Assembly: GCA_956465555.1 (NCBI GenBank)
Contig: OY101130.1
Coordinates: 744,001-808,000, forward strand
Reading direction: 5' to 3'
DNA from: Nitzschia sp. pyKryTriq1
Lineage: Eukaryota > Bacillariophyta > Bacillariophyceae > Bacillariales > Bacillariaceae
DNA length: 64,000 bases
The notes under the pieces are model-generated. The model saw only the letters and a program-made list of their open reading frames with translations. It searched no databases and was not told the origin of the DNA. Made by a program: the position numbers and the translations under genes. Shown here in pieces: positions 43,392 to 54,446 of this stretch. The first letter of the stretch is position 1; the number at the start of each line of letters is the position of its first letter.

Positions 43392-45650
43392 ATGGACGCA
43401 GCAAAGAAGAAGTTCAGTCAGCAGGGTGGGGTCCCAAGCCTCTTCTCTCACACGATCAAAGACACTCAAAAGCTCGGCAATCGAAGATTCTCGTCAAAAA
43501 ACAAGTATATAAAAGGAGATATCGAGATTGGTGGAGGTGATCTTGAAGGACTTTCAAATACAATTATGAAGGTGAAGCAAGAAGCCGTGGAAGTCCCGTC
43601 CGGCGCCATCCGGAAGCACAAAATGGTTAAGCAGTTGTCTGGTCGCTTCAACAGCGGAGACAGGAAGAAGGGGTTCAATATATTTGCGGCCATTGATGAT
43701 GCAATTGATAATGAGCCCACCGATGAGGCGAAAGAAAAGGCGAGAGAAAGGGCAGCTGCGAAGAAAGCCGCTGTCGAAGCTCCAATCCCACCGAAGATTG
43801 TCAAGAAGAAGACCAAATCCTTCAAGACTGCCGCCGATACCTCCCAAGCTATCTCGCAAAGCACCTCTTCGCAGCAATCTGAAGAGGCCAAAACGACCGA
43901 TAAAGATGCAGTGTCTTTCCATGCCCAGGACACTATAGAGTTGAAAGCTGAATCGAAAACACCCACAGAAGACCCAAAGCAGGTTTCGACGAGTGTGCCT
44001 GCAATGTTCGCCTCCAGCATGCCCCATGCTTCTGTCAACAAGGAGCCGATATGGAAAGCTAGGCTAAGAGAGAGGGAAATCAGCCCTGTAGAAACGAAGC
44101 AGCAAGACCTGATTGGGCCAGCACCTGTCTCGAAAAGTTTAGACAACGACATGCCCGGCAAGTCGGACAAGGTTGACGCACCATCGAAAAGTCCTTTGGG
44201 GCCGTCAAGCGCTGCCGCCGACGAACCATCAACAGCCGCTGGGAAGGAAGAGGATGACGACTTCTCGGTCTCCATATCTTCTGTTGAATCTGATGAATCG
44301 GAGAAGGGCGACGGTGACATGGCCATTGAGAAGGAAGCATCAGTTAGTGCCCTCGGTAATGCAGGATCTATCGCACATAAAGATGAGCAACCAAAAGATA
44401 CGGACCCCGAAATAGACGTAACTTCACCCAGTAGAGTACTGTCGGTTTCTAATGGAAGCAACGTGCCAGTCACGGGCGTTGATCAGGATTTCCCTTCGCA
44501 GTCTATTCTTCTCACCCAGGTTACGTATAAAACAGAACAAACGAAAAAAACAGATTCTTTCATTGTTGCTAAGGATATGCCTTCGTCTGGTACCGAGGCA
44601 GAATTGGCGAAGCCGACAATAATTCCAGGACAAGGCTCACCAGAGGCACAATTGACCAAGAAAACTACATGGCCAAACCAAGGTGATGAGTCAGATTCAG
44701 ATTTTTCGGATTCGAGCTCGGAAGATGCAAAATCCCCAGCTGCACCATCACTTTTCCACCTAAAAGTATCCGAGCCTACATTTTCTCTGGAGAGAGAAAC
44801 GGCAGCACCAAAGCCTAATGACAATTTCACCCCAGAAAGCGAGACTGACTATGTGAAAGAAAATAATCCGGTCAAGTTGAGATCCAGAAACACAGAAGCC
44901 GGGTCATCTCCTTCTGGTACAGCAGAGTGGCTTCGTGAGAATATCAAAGAGACCGAGAAAAACTTGCAGTCATCCCAAATCGCTTCTAGACTTCAGTTGG
45001 CGGAGCTTCGAAAGTCGTTTGAGAAAGACAAAGACTCGATGAGGGATATGTTTGAAGAAAAAATTGTTGAGCAGCGGAGGGTGAATCAAAAGCAGGATCG
45101 GGAACATCAAAAGGCTTTGGATGAAGAGAAAAAAATTGTCGAGAATCTCCGGGCGGAAAACAAGCGATTGAGAGCGACCGCGGAAAAGACCCCCCGACAA
45201 ATCGCTGAGACAAAGCAAGCAAATGCTGCTCTGGAGGAGGCAAACAAGGAAATTGCTGGTCATTTTGAGGGACTAAGTAAATTTACGAAAAAACTGCAAG
45301 CAGATCACGACAGACTGACCGAATCGAGCGCACAATGCCGAGATGAATTTTTGCCCAGATACCGTCTCGAGCTGCGTGAACGTCAGATGCATATTGACGT
45401 AGAAACGAAAATCAAAGCATTGTATAGAGATTGTGCCATAAAGATCGCGAAACACGTTGGCGAGTCGCGAAAAGCGGGATTACTCGCTGAAACAATCAAC
45501 ACAATTGTACTTGAAACAGAGGCTTCTGTAAACCCGACTTTCGATCCGAAAGTTTTGTTCGCCAGCGACAGTGAGTCATCCTCGTCGGGCGATTCATCCG
45601 AGTCCCGCTCGAGAAGTGATTCTGATTCTAGCGATTCCGATAGTGACTAA
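43392..45650 (+). CDS. Acidic coiled-coil protein, unnamed family (752 aa)
   Basis: Single exon. The N-terminus (AKKKFSQQGGVPSLFSHTIK) is followed by about 450 residues of Ser/Glu/Lys-rich low complexity with acidic patches. Residues about 510-620 form a coiled coil: ENIKETEKNLQSSQIASRL, LRKSFEKDKDSMRDMFEEK and EEKKIVENLRAENKRLRAT. The module that follows (EIAGHFEGLSKFTKKLQAD ... QCRDEFLPRYRLELRERQMH then KIKALYRDCAIKIAKHV) matches the C-terminal module of the convergent gene at 47810. It ends in a Ser/Asp tail. No enzyme motif. Possibly cytoskeletal or centrosomal, by analogy with its IQ-containing relative. Its stop is 16 nt from the neighbour's stop. Confidence 0.75.
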   Translation: MDAAKKKFSQQGGVPSLFSHTIKDTQKLGNRRFSSKNKYIKGDIEIGGGDLEGLSNTIMKVKQEAVEVPSGAIRKHKMVKQLSGRFNSGDRKKGFNIFAAIDDAIDNEPTDEAKEKARERAAAKKAAVEAPIPPKIVKKKTKSFKTAADTSQAISQSTSSQQSEEAKTTDKDAVSFHAQDTIELKAESKTPTEDPKQVSTSVPAMFASSMPHASVNKEPIWKARLREREISPVETKQQDLIGPAPVSKSLDNDMPGKSDKVDAPSKSPLGPSSAAADEPSTAAGKEEDDDFSVSISSVESDESEKGDGDMAIEKEASVSALGNAGSIAHKDEQPKDTDPEIDVTSPSRVLSVSNGSNVPVTGVDQDFPSQSILLTQVTYKTEQTKKTDSFIVAKDMPSSGTEAELAKPTIIPGQGSPEAQLTKKTTWPNQGDESDSDFSDSSSEDAKSPAAPSLFHLKVSEPTFSLERETAAPKPNDNFTPESETDYVKENNPVKLRSRNTEAGSSPSGTAEWLRENIKETEKNLQSSQIASRLQLAELRKSFEKDKDSMRDMFEEKIVEQRRVNQKQDREHQKALDEEKKIVENLRAENKRLRATAEKTPRQIAETKQANAALEEANKEIAGHFEGLSKFTKKLQADHDRLTESSAQCRDEFLPRYRLELRERQMHIDVETKIKALYRDCAIKIAKHVGESRKAGLLAETINTIVLETEASVNPTFDPKVLFASDSESSSSGDSSESRSRSDSDSSDSDSD

Positions 45651-45666
45651 GTGTAAATAGAATGTA

Positions 45667-47810
45667 TCAATTGCCATTGGCGGAAATTTTCTCCTTTAGA
45701 CCGTCCGGCACATCGACTACGGGCAGGCAATCGATATCCTTTTGGCACGAAACCAAGGCCTCTTTGGCGTCGAATACCTGGTGATGAATACATTAAACAA
45801 CGAAGAACATGTGAACAGTGAGACCGACAGTCGTCCATGCAATCGTCAATGCAATGAATTCCATCCACGGCGCTACTCACAACCTCCCCCACAGAGCACC
45901 TTTCGATAAGCATCTGGACAATGGATTCCAGTCGCTCTTTGTACAGAATACCTATGCGACGCTCCACGATACAATGTTTATCTACATCTTTGATCATTGT
46001 TCGGTACTTGGGGAGGTATCTGTGTCTACATTTCTGCGAGTTGATTTCGTTCTTGCGAATGCTTAAATTCTTTTTCTCGACGTAACCTTTCAGGCTTTGA
46101 GGATAGAAGGTTTCGGCGAGGTGAGAAAACGTTGAAGACACAAAGTTATAAGTATGGGCTTCCGCAGACGGTCAACAACTAACCTGGTAAAGTTGCGAGC
46201 GATTTCATCTGACTTTTGAGTCAAGACATCGAGCTGTTTCTCCAATACCTGTGTGGTTGGATGATGGTGTGAGTGTATGTCGACAGCATTTGGAGAATTC
46301 CATGAATCTTGGTCTTACTTTGTACTCCACTTTCATTGCCACCTGTTTCTCTTTTAGCTTCTTGTTTTCATTTTGAAGATACTCAATCATGTCCTTTCCA
46401 CTTTTCTTGATGTTTTCAAGCTTCTTGTCATCTTCTTTCATCGCTCTCTTCAGATCTTTTTTCACATCCTTCTTCTTCTCTGCGTATTCTTTTTTCATAG
46501 CCTAGGCATGATTCGTTCATTAGACTCGCTAGACACTGAGAAAACCTCCCTCGGTGAAGATTTGGTTCCCCTTGACGTACCTTGATATCCGCTTTTGTTT
46601 CTTTTGGCATCTTCGCGATGACTTTGGTGATGTGCTTGATTTCCTTTTCGTTGCGCAGCCTTCTTCGTTTACATTCTTGGACATAAAGAAATCTTTTCCT
46701 TGGCAGGTATCTTCAAAGATAGTGAATCGACATAACAAAGTGAGTTAAGGGAATAACATGAATCGCTGGTATGCCTCTGCCCCACGATCGATTCTCTCTT
46801 ACCTCCTCCAGGACGACTGAAGCTTGATTGCGGCGCTGCGTCTGACGGCTTTCATGCGTTCCTTCTCCTTCATTTCGTACAATCTGTCTGCGTTGGCTTC
46901 AAGAAGTTTTGGGTATTCCATCCGTGCTTTCCACCCCCAAAAAATTGCCTGAATCAAAGAGGCCGATCTTTCCTGTTTTTCGTTTTCTTTGCGGATCCGA
47001 TTTGCCTCGCCTTGGCATGGAAAAAATAAGAAACGGTGAGTGCCATGTAAAGGTGATTGATTGCGTTAAGAATAGAAAGAATTGGCACGTACGCTCTTGG
47101 AATTTCAGCTTCCATTCAGGAACATTGTTCGCTTTCTGCTCCAAGGCGGCCTGACTCTGGGACGCTCGACGAGCACGTATTTTCCTGTCGATGTCCGGGA
47201 TCTTAACCTCAATTTTGATATCAGGAGTCTCCTCGAAAACACCCAGAGATGAATTACTGATTCTACTCTGCTTCGTTCCTGAACCAGGTGTCTTGTCTAA
47301 GAAAGAGCCTCCGAAATGCTGATTGAAAGCCGGTCTTACAGTTTTCCTTTGCAATGTTCCAGGCGACGTTGCTTGAAAAGATATAGATTGTTTGTCTCGC
47401 CAAGAAGTTGAATTCACCTTGGCTTTCCCCTTGGTATCTGGGCTGGGAGAGAATGCTAGCCCATTGAAACCATCTAATTCAGCTCTCGTTTTCGACTTCT
47501 GGGACGGCGTGCCACTGTCTTTGTCCAGATAGGATGACGTCGGATATTGGCTAGCGTTTTTCTTCCAGGATGGTCGACTCGTTGCACCAGCGCCTGGAGA
47601 AACAAACGGCGGCGCTCTCAGAGAGGATCTTGCAGGGTCCTGCTTGGGGGAGTAACCAATGTGTCCCATCGAAGAATTTCCAAGCTTGTTCATATTCGGT
47701 CGTGGCGATACAGCTGGCAAGGATCCCTTCTCGAGCATTTCTTTCTCCTTCTTCTGGAACAGTGCCGCCGCACCGGCAAACTGGCTCCCTTTTCGCTTCG
47801 GAGATGACAT
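45667..47810 (-). CDS. IQ-motif coiled-coil protein (about 542 aa)
   Basis: Seven exons on the minus strand: 47810..47093, 47010..46803, 46710..46581, 46501..46319, 46248..46184, 46094..45881 and 45777..45667 (1629 nt, all phases agree). The N-terminal 240 residues are Ser/Pro-rich. IQ-like motifs follow: ASLIQAIFWGWKARMEY and AIKLQSSWRRYLPRKRF, which may bind calmodulin. A coiled coil comes next (MKKEYAEKKKDVKKDLKRAM, LQNENKKLKEKQVAMKVEY). The C-terminal module SLKGYVEKKNLSIRKNE, then CRHRYLPKYRTMIKDV and RIGILYKERLESIVQMLIE lines up with the convergent gene. The last exon gives VFDAKEALVSCQKDIDC and ends at TGA 45667. Microtubule or basal-body proteins often look like this, but that is inference. 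Confidence 0.78.
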
Positions 47811-48423
47811 TGTACAGTATGGCGGTAGTCGTATATACCAGGTCTCTCAATGATCAAGGATTGCTGAGGGAATATTCGTAAGGCGATAAGCTTGCAGCCT
47901 GGTTTTAATGTACAAAGCATAAAAAAAGGAACCTATTGCCACTACCGGTACCGTACCGGTACTTGTACAGTAGAAGGGTCAAAGATTTCCTCGTACTGTA
48001 CGTGTACGAAGAATTTCTTCGTACGTGTACAGTGTCGCGCGGGCGCGGGTCACCGGAAATAATTTTTGCCACGAATTTTCTTCGTCTCGCCCACGCGATA
48101 ACACGTGCTGTAGTAACTGCCTGTCTGGCAATGTATCACTATCACCAAATTAATCGACTGAGGTTATGAATCATCTAAGTATCTTTTGGTTGAACGTGCT
48201 GCAGCCATCAGAGATGGATGGACCGTCAAGCAGTATCTGTGCCCAACCCAACACAACAATCCGCCATCGACAATGGACGACGACTACCTAGACAGTCTAG
48301 CTAGCACGGCCCTAGAGCCGCTAAGGTATACTACTTGTACATCGTACTATACAGCAGCGAAAAAGTAGAATATGCTACCCGAGAGTTTTCCTACTGTACG
48401 TGTACTTGTAGTCTACGAAGTAA
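47811..48423. other. Intergenic region with GTAC palindromes
   Basis: About 0.6 kb. Palindrome clusters lie at about 47945-48035 (GGTACCGTACCGGTAC, GTACTGTACGTGTACG) and 48395-48410. No gene is seen. Confidence 0.5.
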
Positions 48424-49971
48424 TTAGCAATTTCCATGGGGTGGAGGTAGACCTCCATTCGGGATCGGAGAAACGCCGTTTCGTGTATACTCAAAATTGC
48501 TAGCTCCTTTCCCTTGGTAATATCGCGTTGTCCACACATCCGTCGAGAAGCTACTTTTCGAAACACCAATGAAGACAGCTGCTTGCGTTGCAATGTAGAA
48601 GTTCAAGATCGACGGCAGCAGAGAACCATAGTAGTCCTCTTCAAAGGCTGATTGTGATGAATACCAGCTTCGCATCATCTCCTCCCCGCATTCAAAAAAA
48701 ATTGACCGTCGACTCGCACTCAAATTGAGAGCTATCCAATTTTCTTTGAGTAGTGTCTGAACCGACTCCTCCTTTGTTTTCTGTCGCATTCCATGTCGTG
48801 AGACGGCCACGAATATTCCCTGAAGGTCTGCTTCCCCGAAGCGATTGTTGTTGCGTTCTTTGAATGACTCAACCATTTCGAAAATTGAAGTTAAGTTCTT
48901 CTCCATGTCTTTTGAGCACCGATGGATCATCATATCGACTTCTACTCGAGCATGAAGAGCTATATATGGGCGCATGGTTTTTGCTTCGCTGTTGTTTGAA
49001 GGATGCGCCACCCCTAGCTGTCGCTCCTTAACACATTTGTGAGCAACTTCCCTCCACTTGCTAGTTGGGCGGAGAGCCTTTGACACAACCGAGATCAACT
49101 CCGTTGATTCCAATGCACGAGAGTCCGTTTCATTCATTCCAGGTTGGGCTTTTGGCATTCTCACGTAATCGTTCCACAGTCTCCCAGCCCCCCTACCTCC
49201 ACCATATACCATAGGTCGTGAACAATTTTCCACCTGGCCGAGTAGATCCAATTTTCTGGTTTGTACATGCAAGGAGCCTGTCAGTATTTGGTGGCTTATG
49301 TTCTTGACGGGCGTGAGTAAAGCCGAGCTTTCTAGAATTTCACGGGCCATGGGTGTAACAAAAGCGGACGGTGGGCTGCTTTTTCTTTCATAAATGTTTT
49401 CAGTCGAATCTGTGACCGTGTGCTCCTCCCAACAGTCGCTGTCGTCGATAGAGTCAACCAAAAGTGGAAGATGACCTGAGAAAGAATTCCAATGATCGAC
49501 GTCGAATAAAGTTGACATGGGCACAGGAAAGAAACGTTTTTCGTCCTTTGCTGCCTTGTACGTGGTTGCTGGACTCGGGTGATTAGGAAAAGAGCAGAGG
49601 GCATGGTAATAGCGAAAATACTGTTTGTCAGACTTACTCCACATCATCGTCGGCAGCAATATCTCGTCCACGTTGTGTCTCCTCGCATATTGAAGGAAGC
49701 CAATCAATCTCATCACTTGATTTCGGTACCCTCCTACAATCCCAGGGGGGTATAAAAGTGCCAACGACTTTTTCGTCTTCTTGACATTTTCGCCAGTCTG
49801 CCATGTGCGTGTAGCGGGATTGTCAAAAGTTTGATGCGATAGCCAGTCTGTTTTTGTTTGAGGCACTGACATACTAAGGAGAGAGATCTGGAAGATTGAT
49901 GTGCAGACAAGGGCAGTATAGAAGATCGCCATTGAGTGGACGAGGTGCCGACCAAGCAAAGGTAGAAACAT
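48424..49971 (-). CDS. Type II membrane glycosyltransferase, O-fucosyltransferase-like (515 aa)
   Basis: Single exon, ATG at 49971. A TM anchor lies near the N-terminus (HSMAIFYTALVCTSIFQISL), as in Golgi enzymes. The donor-binding loop LLYPPGIVGGYRNQVMRLIG (glycine-rich, GxxNQ) and the later IALHARVEVDMM (HxRxExD) are the two conserved points of GDP-fucose O-fucosyltransferase-type GT families. Near the end, AAVFIGVSKSSFSTDVW is the usual nucleotide-sugar C-terminal motif. It probably adds a deoxy-sugar or related sugar to glycoproteins in the secretory path. The substrate is unknown. Family level confident, exact enzyme not. Confidence 0.75.
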   Translation of the reverse strand: MFLPLLGRHLVHSMAIFYTALVCTSIFQISLLSMSVPQTKTDWLSHQTFDNPATRTWQTGENVKKTKKSLALLYPPGIVGGYRNQVMRLIGFLQYARRHNVDEILLPTMMWSKSDKQYFRYYHALCSFPNHPSPATTYKAAKDEKRFFPVPMSTLFDVDHWNSFSGHLPLLVDSIDDSDCWEEHTVTDSTENIYERKSSPPSAFVTPMAREILESSALLTPVKNISHQILTGSLHVQTRKLDLLGQVENCSRPMVYGGGRGAGRLWNDYVRMPKAQPGMNETDSRALESTELISVVSKALRPTSKWREVAHKCVKERQLGVAHPSNNSEAKTMRPYIALHARVEVDMMIHRCSKDMEKNLTSIFEMVESFKERNNNRFGEADLQGIFVAVSRHGMRQKTKEESVQTLLKENWIALNLSASRRSIFFECGEEMMRSWYSSQSAFEEDYYGSLLPSILNFYIATQAAVFIGVSKSSFSTDVWTTRYYQGKGASNFEYTRNGVSPIPNGGLPPPHGNC

Positions 49972-50994
49972 GTTGGCGCAACCGGGTTTTCGGTCTCGTT
50001 TAATCTCGTTGTTGTCTTTCGCTTTTCTGTTCTTTTATACTCAGGACGTAGTGATGCTATCGCACCGTGTCGCCACATACCATAACAATACCGCTGTACA
50101 GTACCAATGCCAATACTATATTTACCGTACTTGTACTGTGCGCGATTGAGAATTGATCGAGAGAAGAGAGACAACACAAAAAGACGGTCACCATTTTTTG
50201 GTCATCATCAAAGGAAAAAAAATTCTGGAAATTTGAAACTCGAAAATAACGGTCGCGTGGTCACAACTACAGTACAGTACAGTAAGACTGGCTAAATAAA
50301 AATCCTAAGCAAGGACTAAATCAGCTCCAAAATGCCATTTCGAGAAATCTACTGTACATAAGTCAAGCATTCTGTCTGTCCGTCCAACAGTCAGAAGATC
50401 AGATGAGTCGAGTCTTGGTCTCCTCTCCAACCACGATCCGGCAAATCGTATCTACCACTTACTCGGAACTCATGTACTCTTACTGGTATTTCCCAAGACA
50501 GTCATCCGTAAGGCCTCCGGTCTTGGATACAAGATGTAAGCCTCCGGCCGAACTTGCGCCCACCGTGCGAGCTACTACTTCATATTCTTTGTTTCAATCT
50601 TAAGAACTTCCGTGCTTGCTTGGGCCCGAGTCATTTCGTCAATCCCGAACTCCTTGGTCATGCACGTTCTAGTTTCTCTCGACCGGTGAGCTTTGGTTCG
50701 TGTGAGTCGTCTTCCCATCTGAACCGACCTCCACCATTCTAATGGCACATCGGTACGTAGACTACTGTATGGCACAATACTTTTGCATCAACAATCAATA
50801 GCGTTCATATTTCAATCATTACAACCACCTCTTCAAGCTGTAGATCGTTGTATCTCAAGAAAAACGACAACTTCCAAAACTTATCAAAGATACGCAACCA
50901 ATGTTGCATCGTACATACGAATAGTTGTTGTAAGGTAGTCGTGAATGCAACCCGCGCAAAATACATGATAGCAAAGGAACCTTCGGCATAAAAA
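49972..50994. promoter_or_regulatory. Divergent promoter region, no gene seen
   Basis: This 1 kb lies between the glycosyltransferase and the amino-acid transporter, which are transcribed away from each other. A 66-codon minus ORF (50575..50775, ending MTRAQASTEVLKIETKNMK) looks faintly protein-like but has no start context or family. GTAC palindromes occur at 50095-50140 and 50268-50285. Confidence 0.4.
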
Positions 50995-52970
50995 ATGTTC
51001 GGCCTCTTCAGTCGCAGCACCATCGAGGCAATGTGCCGACGGAAAACGTTGGCAGAAGCTCAAGAATGCAGCGAGGAGTCCGGTACTGGACTACGCAGGA
51101 CGCTAACGTCGGTTGACTTGGTTTTATTCGGTGTGGGCTCGTCGGTTGGCGCAGGGATCTTTGTTCTTGTCGGCATAGGTACCAAAATCGCTGGCCCTGC
51201 CATCTCATTAAGTTTCCTTGGCTGTGGGATGACCTGCATCCTCACTTCACTCGCCTATGCAGAATTCGCTAGTCGGATCCCCGTTTCTGGTAGCGCGTTC
51301 ACCTATGTTTACGTAGCCTTCGGCGAGTTCGCAGCTTGGTGCACAGGTTTCCTCTTGATCTTGGGGTAAGAGCAACTGTACTCTTGTCCGCTGCACGGCT
51401 CTTCATATCGTCCAAAGTTCGGTACCTGACTTTCTCTTGGTATTAACTTCTCAGATATGGTTTCACTGCAAGTGTGACGGCTAGAGCATGGGGTGACTAC
51501 ACTGGTGCTTTTTTGATAAGAGTGCTGCCTTGGCCCGAAATCTGGGAGAACCTCACGGAACTTCCTCTTTTCGGGTCATCCTTTGACTACACATGCTCTC
51601 CATTATCTGTTGTCATCATAGGGTTGAGTACTGCTATATTGCTTCGGGGGGCCAAAGATTCCGCTTGGCTTAATAATCTCATGACTTTGGCGAACATATC
51701 ACTTCTGTTGCTTGTGGTAGTGGCAGGAGTTGCGTCGGGCTCCGAAGACGCAGGTAATTTATTGCCGTTTGCTCCTGGTGGTCTGCCTTCAGTTTTGCAG
51801 GGTGCTGGGCTTGTCTTCTTTGCTTTCATAGGCTTTGATCAGGTGGCAAGCTTGACAGAGGAGGTTGTTCATCCCGAGAAAAACATGCCGATCGGTATCG
51901 TCGGTTCGCTAGTTGTTGCTACTTTCATTTACGTCGGTGTATCTTTAGCCGTGGTGGGAATGGCCTCTTTTCGTTACCTGGGAGAGACTGTCCCAATCAT
52001 AAATGCCCTGTTGGTGAATGCATGCTGTGATCATATCGAACAAGTCGAGGCGATTTCAGTAGACGAATGCCTTGGCAAATGTCAGATGTTCCGTCGGCCA
52101 GCTCTTCTCTATGTGGCACATATTGTTTCTGGCGGGGCCATTTTCGGTCTTTCAGCGAGTTGCTTTACGTCTTTGATGGGACAGCCTCGTATATTTCACC
52201 GTATGTCACATGATGGTCTCTGGTTCGCGGCTTTTGGTGAAGTGGATTCAGATACACAGGTCCCAAGCACTGGAATCAAAGTTACGGGTGCCGCTTGCGC
52301 TTTTCTTGCTTGTTTTGTGCCGCTCGAAGCACTGGCAAATTTGATCTCATTGGGTACTCTAATGGTATTCACATTCGTGGATGCAGGGGTTATTATATTA
52401 AGACTCCGCAATGTACATGAGTCAATTTATTTGTCGATTCAAAATCCGCAAGAAAAGGATGATCAGAAGCGATTGCAAAATGCGATACACCAAAATGTGG
52501 TATATCTTTTGATATGCTTTTTTGTGCTGCTTCTTTTAGCATCCAAAGTCCTACAGAACCTTGAAGCAAAATTCTGGGTCGTTATTCTAATCGTTGCAGC
52601 GTGCTCTTGTGGATGGATGATTCTTTCCTTGCCTCCTACGTGGACCGTCCTCGAAGACCACAGGGTGCATGGACATACCGCCCAGTTCAATTGTCCGTGT
52701 GTCCCTGTCGTCCCACTAGGAGGCGTTGCATGTAATACATTCATGATGGGATCTCTACCTCCGACATCATGGCTTTTATGCGGAGCTTGGCTTGGGCTGG
52801 GGATGTTTGTGTATTTCAGCTATGGAATTCACAACTCCGCTCTCGGAAAGAAATCGCGTTATTCCGAGACAGCGCCACTAGTTGGATTGAGTGTGACTGC
52901 CAACCAAGATTGCTACGAAAGCACTATGAATATCAGCATCAGGGAAGTACAAAACGTACCGCAGGAATAG
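50995..52970 (+). CDS. Cationic amino-acid transporter, SLC7/APC family (628 aa)
   Basis: Two exons, 50995..51365 and 51455..52970, phase 2 over an 89-nt intron. It is a plasma- or vacuolar-membrane permease for Arg/Lys-type substrates. Marks: the N-terminal RKTLAEAQE segment, helix 1 LVLFGVGSSVGAGIFVLVG (APC GxG motif), AYAEFASRIPVSGSAFTYVY, then LILGYGFTASVTARAW across the join, and helix 6 GLVFFAFIGFDQVASLTEEV with HPEKNMPIGI. About 14 helices are expected, and the last part FWVVILIVAACSCGW ... VPLGGVACNTFMM is the CAT-type extension. The tail lists possible tyrosine signals (YSETAPL). It converges on the LRR gene, 57 nt between stops. Confidence 0.92.
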
Positions 52971-53027
52971 ACTGTCGATTCCCAACTTCAGTAAAATAAG
53001 AAATACACAACATCGCTTTAGATTGGT

Positions 53028-54446
53028 CTACATTTTACTCCTGTCCTCGGTAGCCAATTGGAACGACAGTTGCAAGCCAAAATCGCCCGTCGTTGCCTGG
53101 AGGAAGTGGTAGATAAGATCAGGCGAAGCCTCGTCTGCATACGACTTGTCACCCGAACCATATTTCAGACATGGAATAAGATTCGGCCAGAGATTCAGCG
53201 GGACTGTCGTACCTCTCTTTGAAAGACGATTGCTGAATAGGTTAATCGATGTCTGTGCTTTGATGGCATCGGCGCATTCGTAGGGAATGTATATATTCTC
53301 GAATCTAATCGACTCCATTGAAGGACAGCGTTGGGATAGCATCAACAAAGCAGAGGCTCCTTTCTCTGTGAATGGGTTGTCACCAAGGTCAAGATGGAGC
53401 AAGAAACCTTTCTGCACTATAGCGTCGATCAATTTGCTGGCGTCAACATCTTCAATGAAATTTTCAGACAGAATGAGTCTCTGCAATGAGCGGTTCCTGC
53501 TGACAGCATCGTAGAGACTAGATAGATCGACCGGTCTGTGCAATAGGCCTTCTTCCGAGTACGCAGCCCACAAAGCCCTGAGGTTCAAGTCCCACAATTG
53601 GCAATTGTCCATACCTAGCCAATCTCCAATAACCTGCACAGACGTGGATGACAAACATTCGTTGCCTCCAATGTGGAGGCAACGAATAGACGGGTGCCTG
53701 CTCATTTCCTGTACCAAGTACACAATCTGGGCATCTCGAAGATTGCAATAGCTTATGTTGAGTGTTTGCAAGTCCTTTGCCGTTGTCAAGAGATCAACTA
53801 CATCATGAAAAGCGTGCTCACCAAGGAAAGCACACGATCTCAGTGAGAGCAACGATAATGACACCTTGTTTGGCAAATTGAGCCCATGTAAGGCCTCCAC
53901 AAGTGCCGCGATTGATATCTGGTCCATTTGCCATCCCTGAAGCCTCAGTTCTCTGAGGTTATAATACAGGGGAATTGTTTTGAGGACTGCGTCAAGGCCA
54001 TGCCCACGAAGCCAAGGAAGACTAAACAAATTGAGCACCTCTACCGATCGGAGGGCCACGAACAAGGACGTAAGATCCTCAAGCGGAGCTGGTCTGGTGT
54101 ACAAGTCCGCGACTCCATTGATCCCATGCATTGTGAAAGAAATCCAGCGTCGTGAATCGCAGTTGAGCAGCGCCTCGACAGCGTCCCTATGGTTTTGATC
54201 AGCGAGACAGGAGTAGTGTACTTCAAGATGATTGATGTCCTGCCGTTCCTTCGCCTTTTTTAGTCTAAGTAAGTTTCTGGATCTAGCTTCAATCCTTGTC
54301 GAAACATCAAAATGCGTCAATTCCTCCAATCTGAGAGTCAACGAGTTGTCAGATGATGGATCAGGCCAATCATGCACATCCCCATCGAGCTCGTCACCCT
54401 GGACGGAATATCCATCGTCTGAATGCCATGCATCAAATATGACCAT
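53028..54446 (-). CDS. Leucine-rich-repeat protein, RNI-like (472 aa)
   Basis: Single exon, ATG at 54446. After an acidic N-terminus come repeats of the ribonuclease-inhibitor type: NLRELRLQGWQMDQISIAAL, KVSLSLLSLRSCAFLGEHAF, DLQTLNISYCNLRDAQIVYL, SIRCLHIGGNECLSSTS, SLQRLILSENFIEDVDASKL and LLHLDLGDNPFTEKGASALL. No TM, NB-ARC, F-box or kinase domain is visible, so it is a soluble scaffold-type LRR protein. Such genes are numerous in diatoms. Function and partners unknown. Confidence 0.85.
   Translation of the reverse strand: MVIFDAWHSDDGYSVQGDELDGDVHDWPDPSSDNSLTLRLEELTHFDVSTRIEARSRNLLRLKKAKERQDINHLEVHYSCLADQNHRDAVEALLNCDSRRWISFTMHGINGVADLYTRPAPLEDLTSLFVALRSVEVLNLFSLPWLRGHGLDAVLKTIPLYYNLRELRLQGWQMDQISIAALVEALHGLNLPNKVSLSLLSLRSCAFLGEHAFHDVVDLLTTAKDLQTLNISYCNLRDAQIVYLVQEMSRHPSIRCLHIGGNECLSSTSVQVIGDWLGMDNCQLWDLNLRALWAAYSEEGLLHRPVDLSSLYDAVSRNRSLQRLILSENFIEDVDASKLIDAIVQKGFLLHLDLGDNPFTEKGASALLMLSQRCPSMESIRFENIYIPYECADAIKAQTSINLFSNRLSKRGTTVPLNLWPNLIPCLKYGSGDKSYADEASPDLIYHFLQATTGDFGLQLSFQLATEDRSKM

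Noticed and set aside
43466-44473. 335-codon minus-strand ORF
   Set aside because: Mirror of the Ser/Glu/Lys-rich coding strand; such composition leaves the reverse frame open. Ser/Phe/Leu-rich without motifs.
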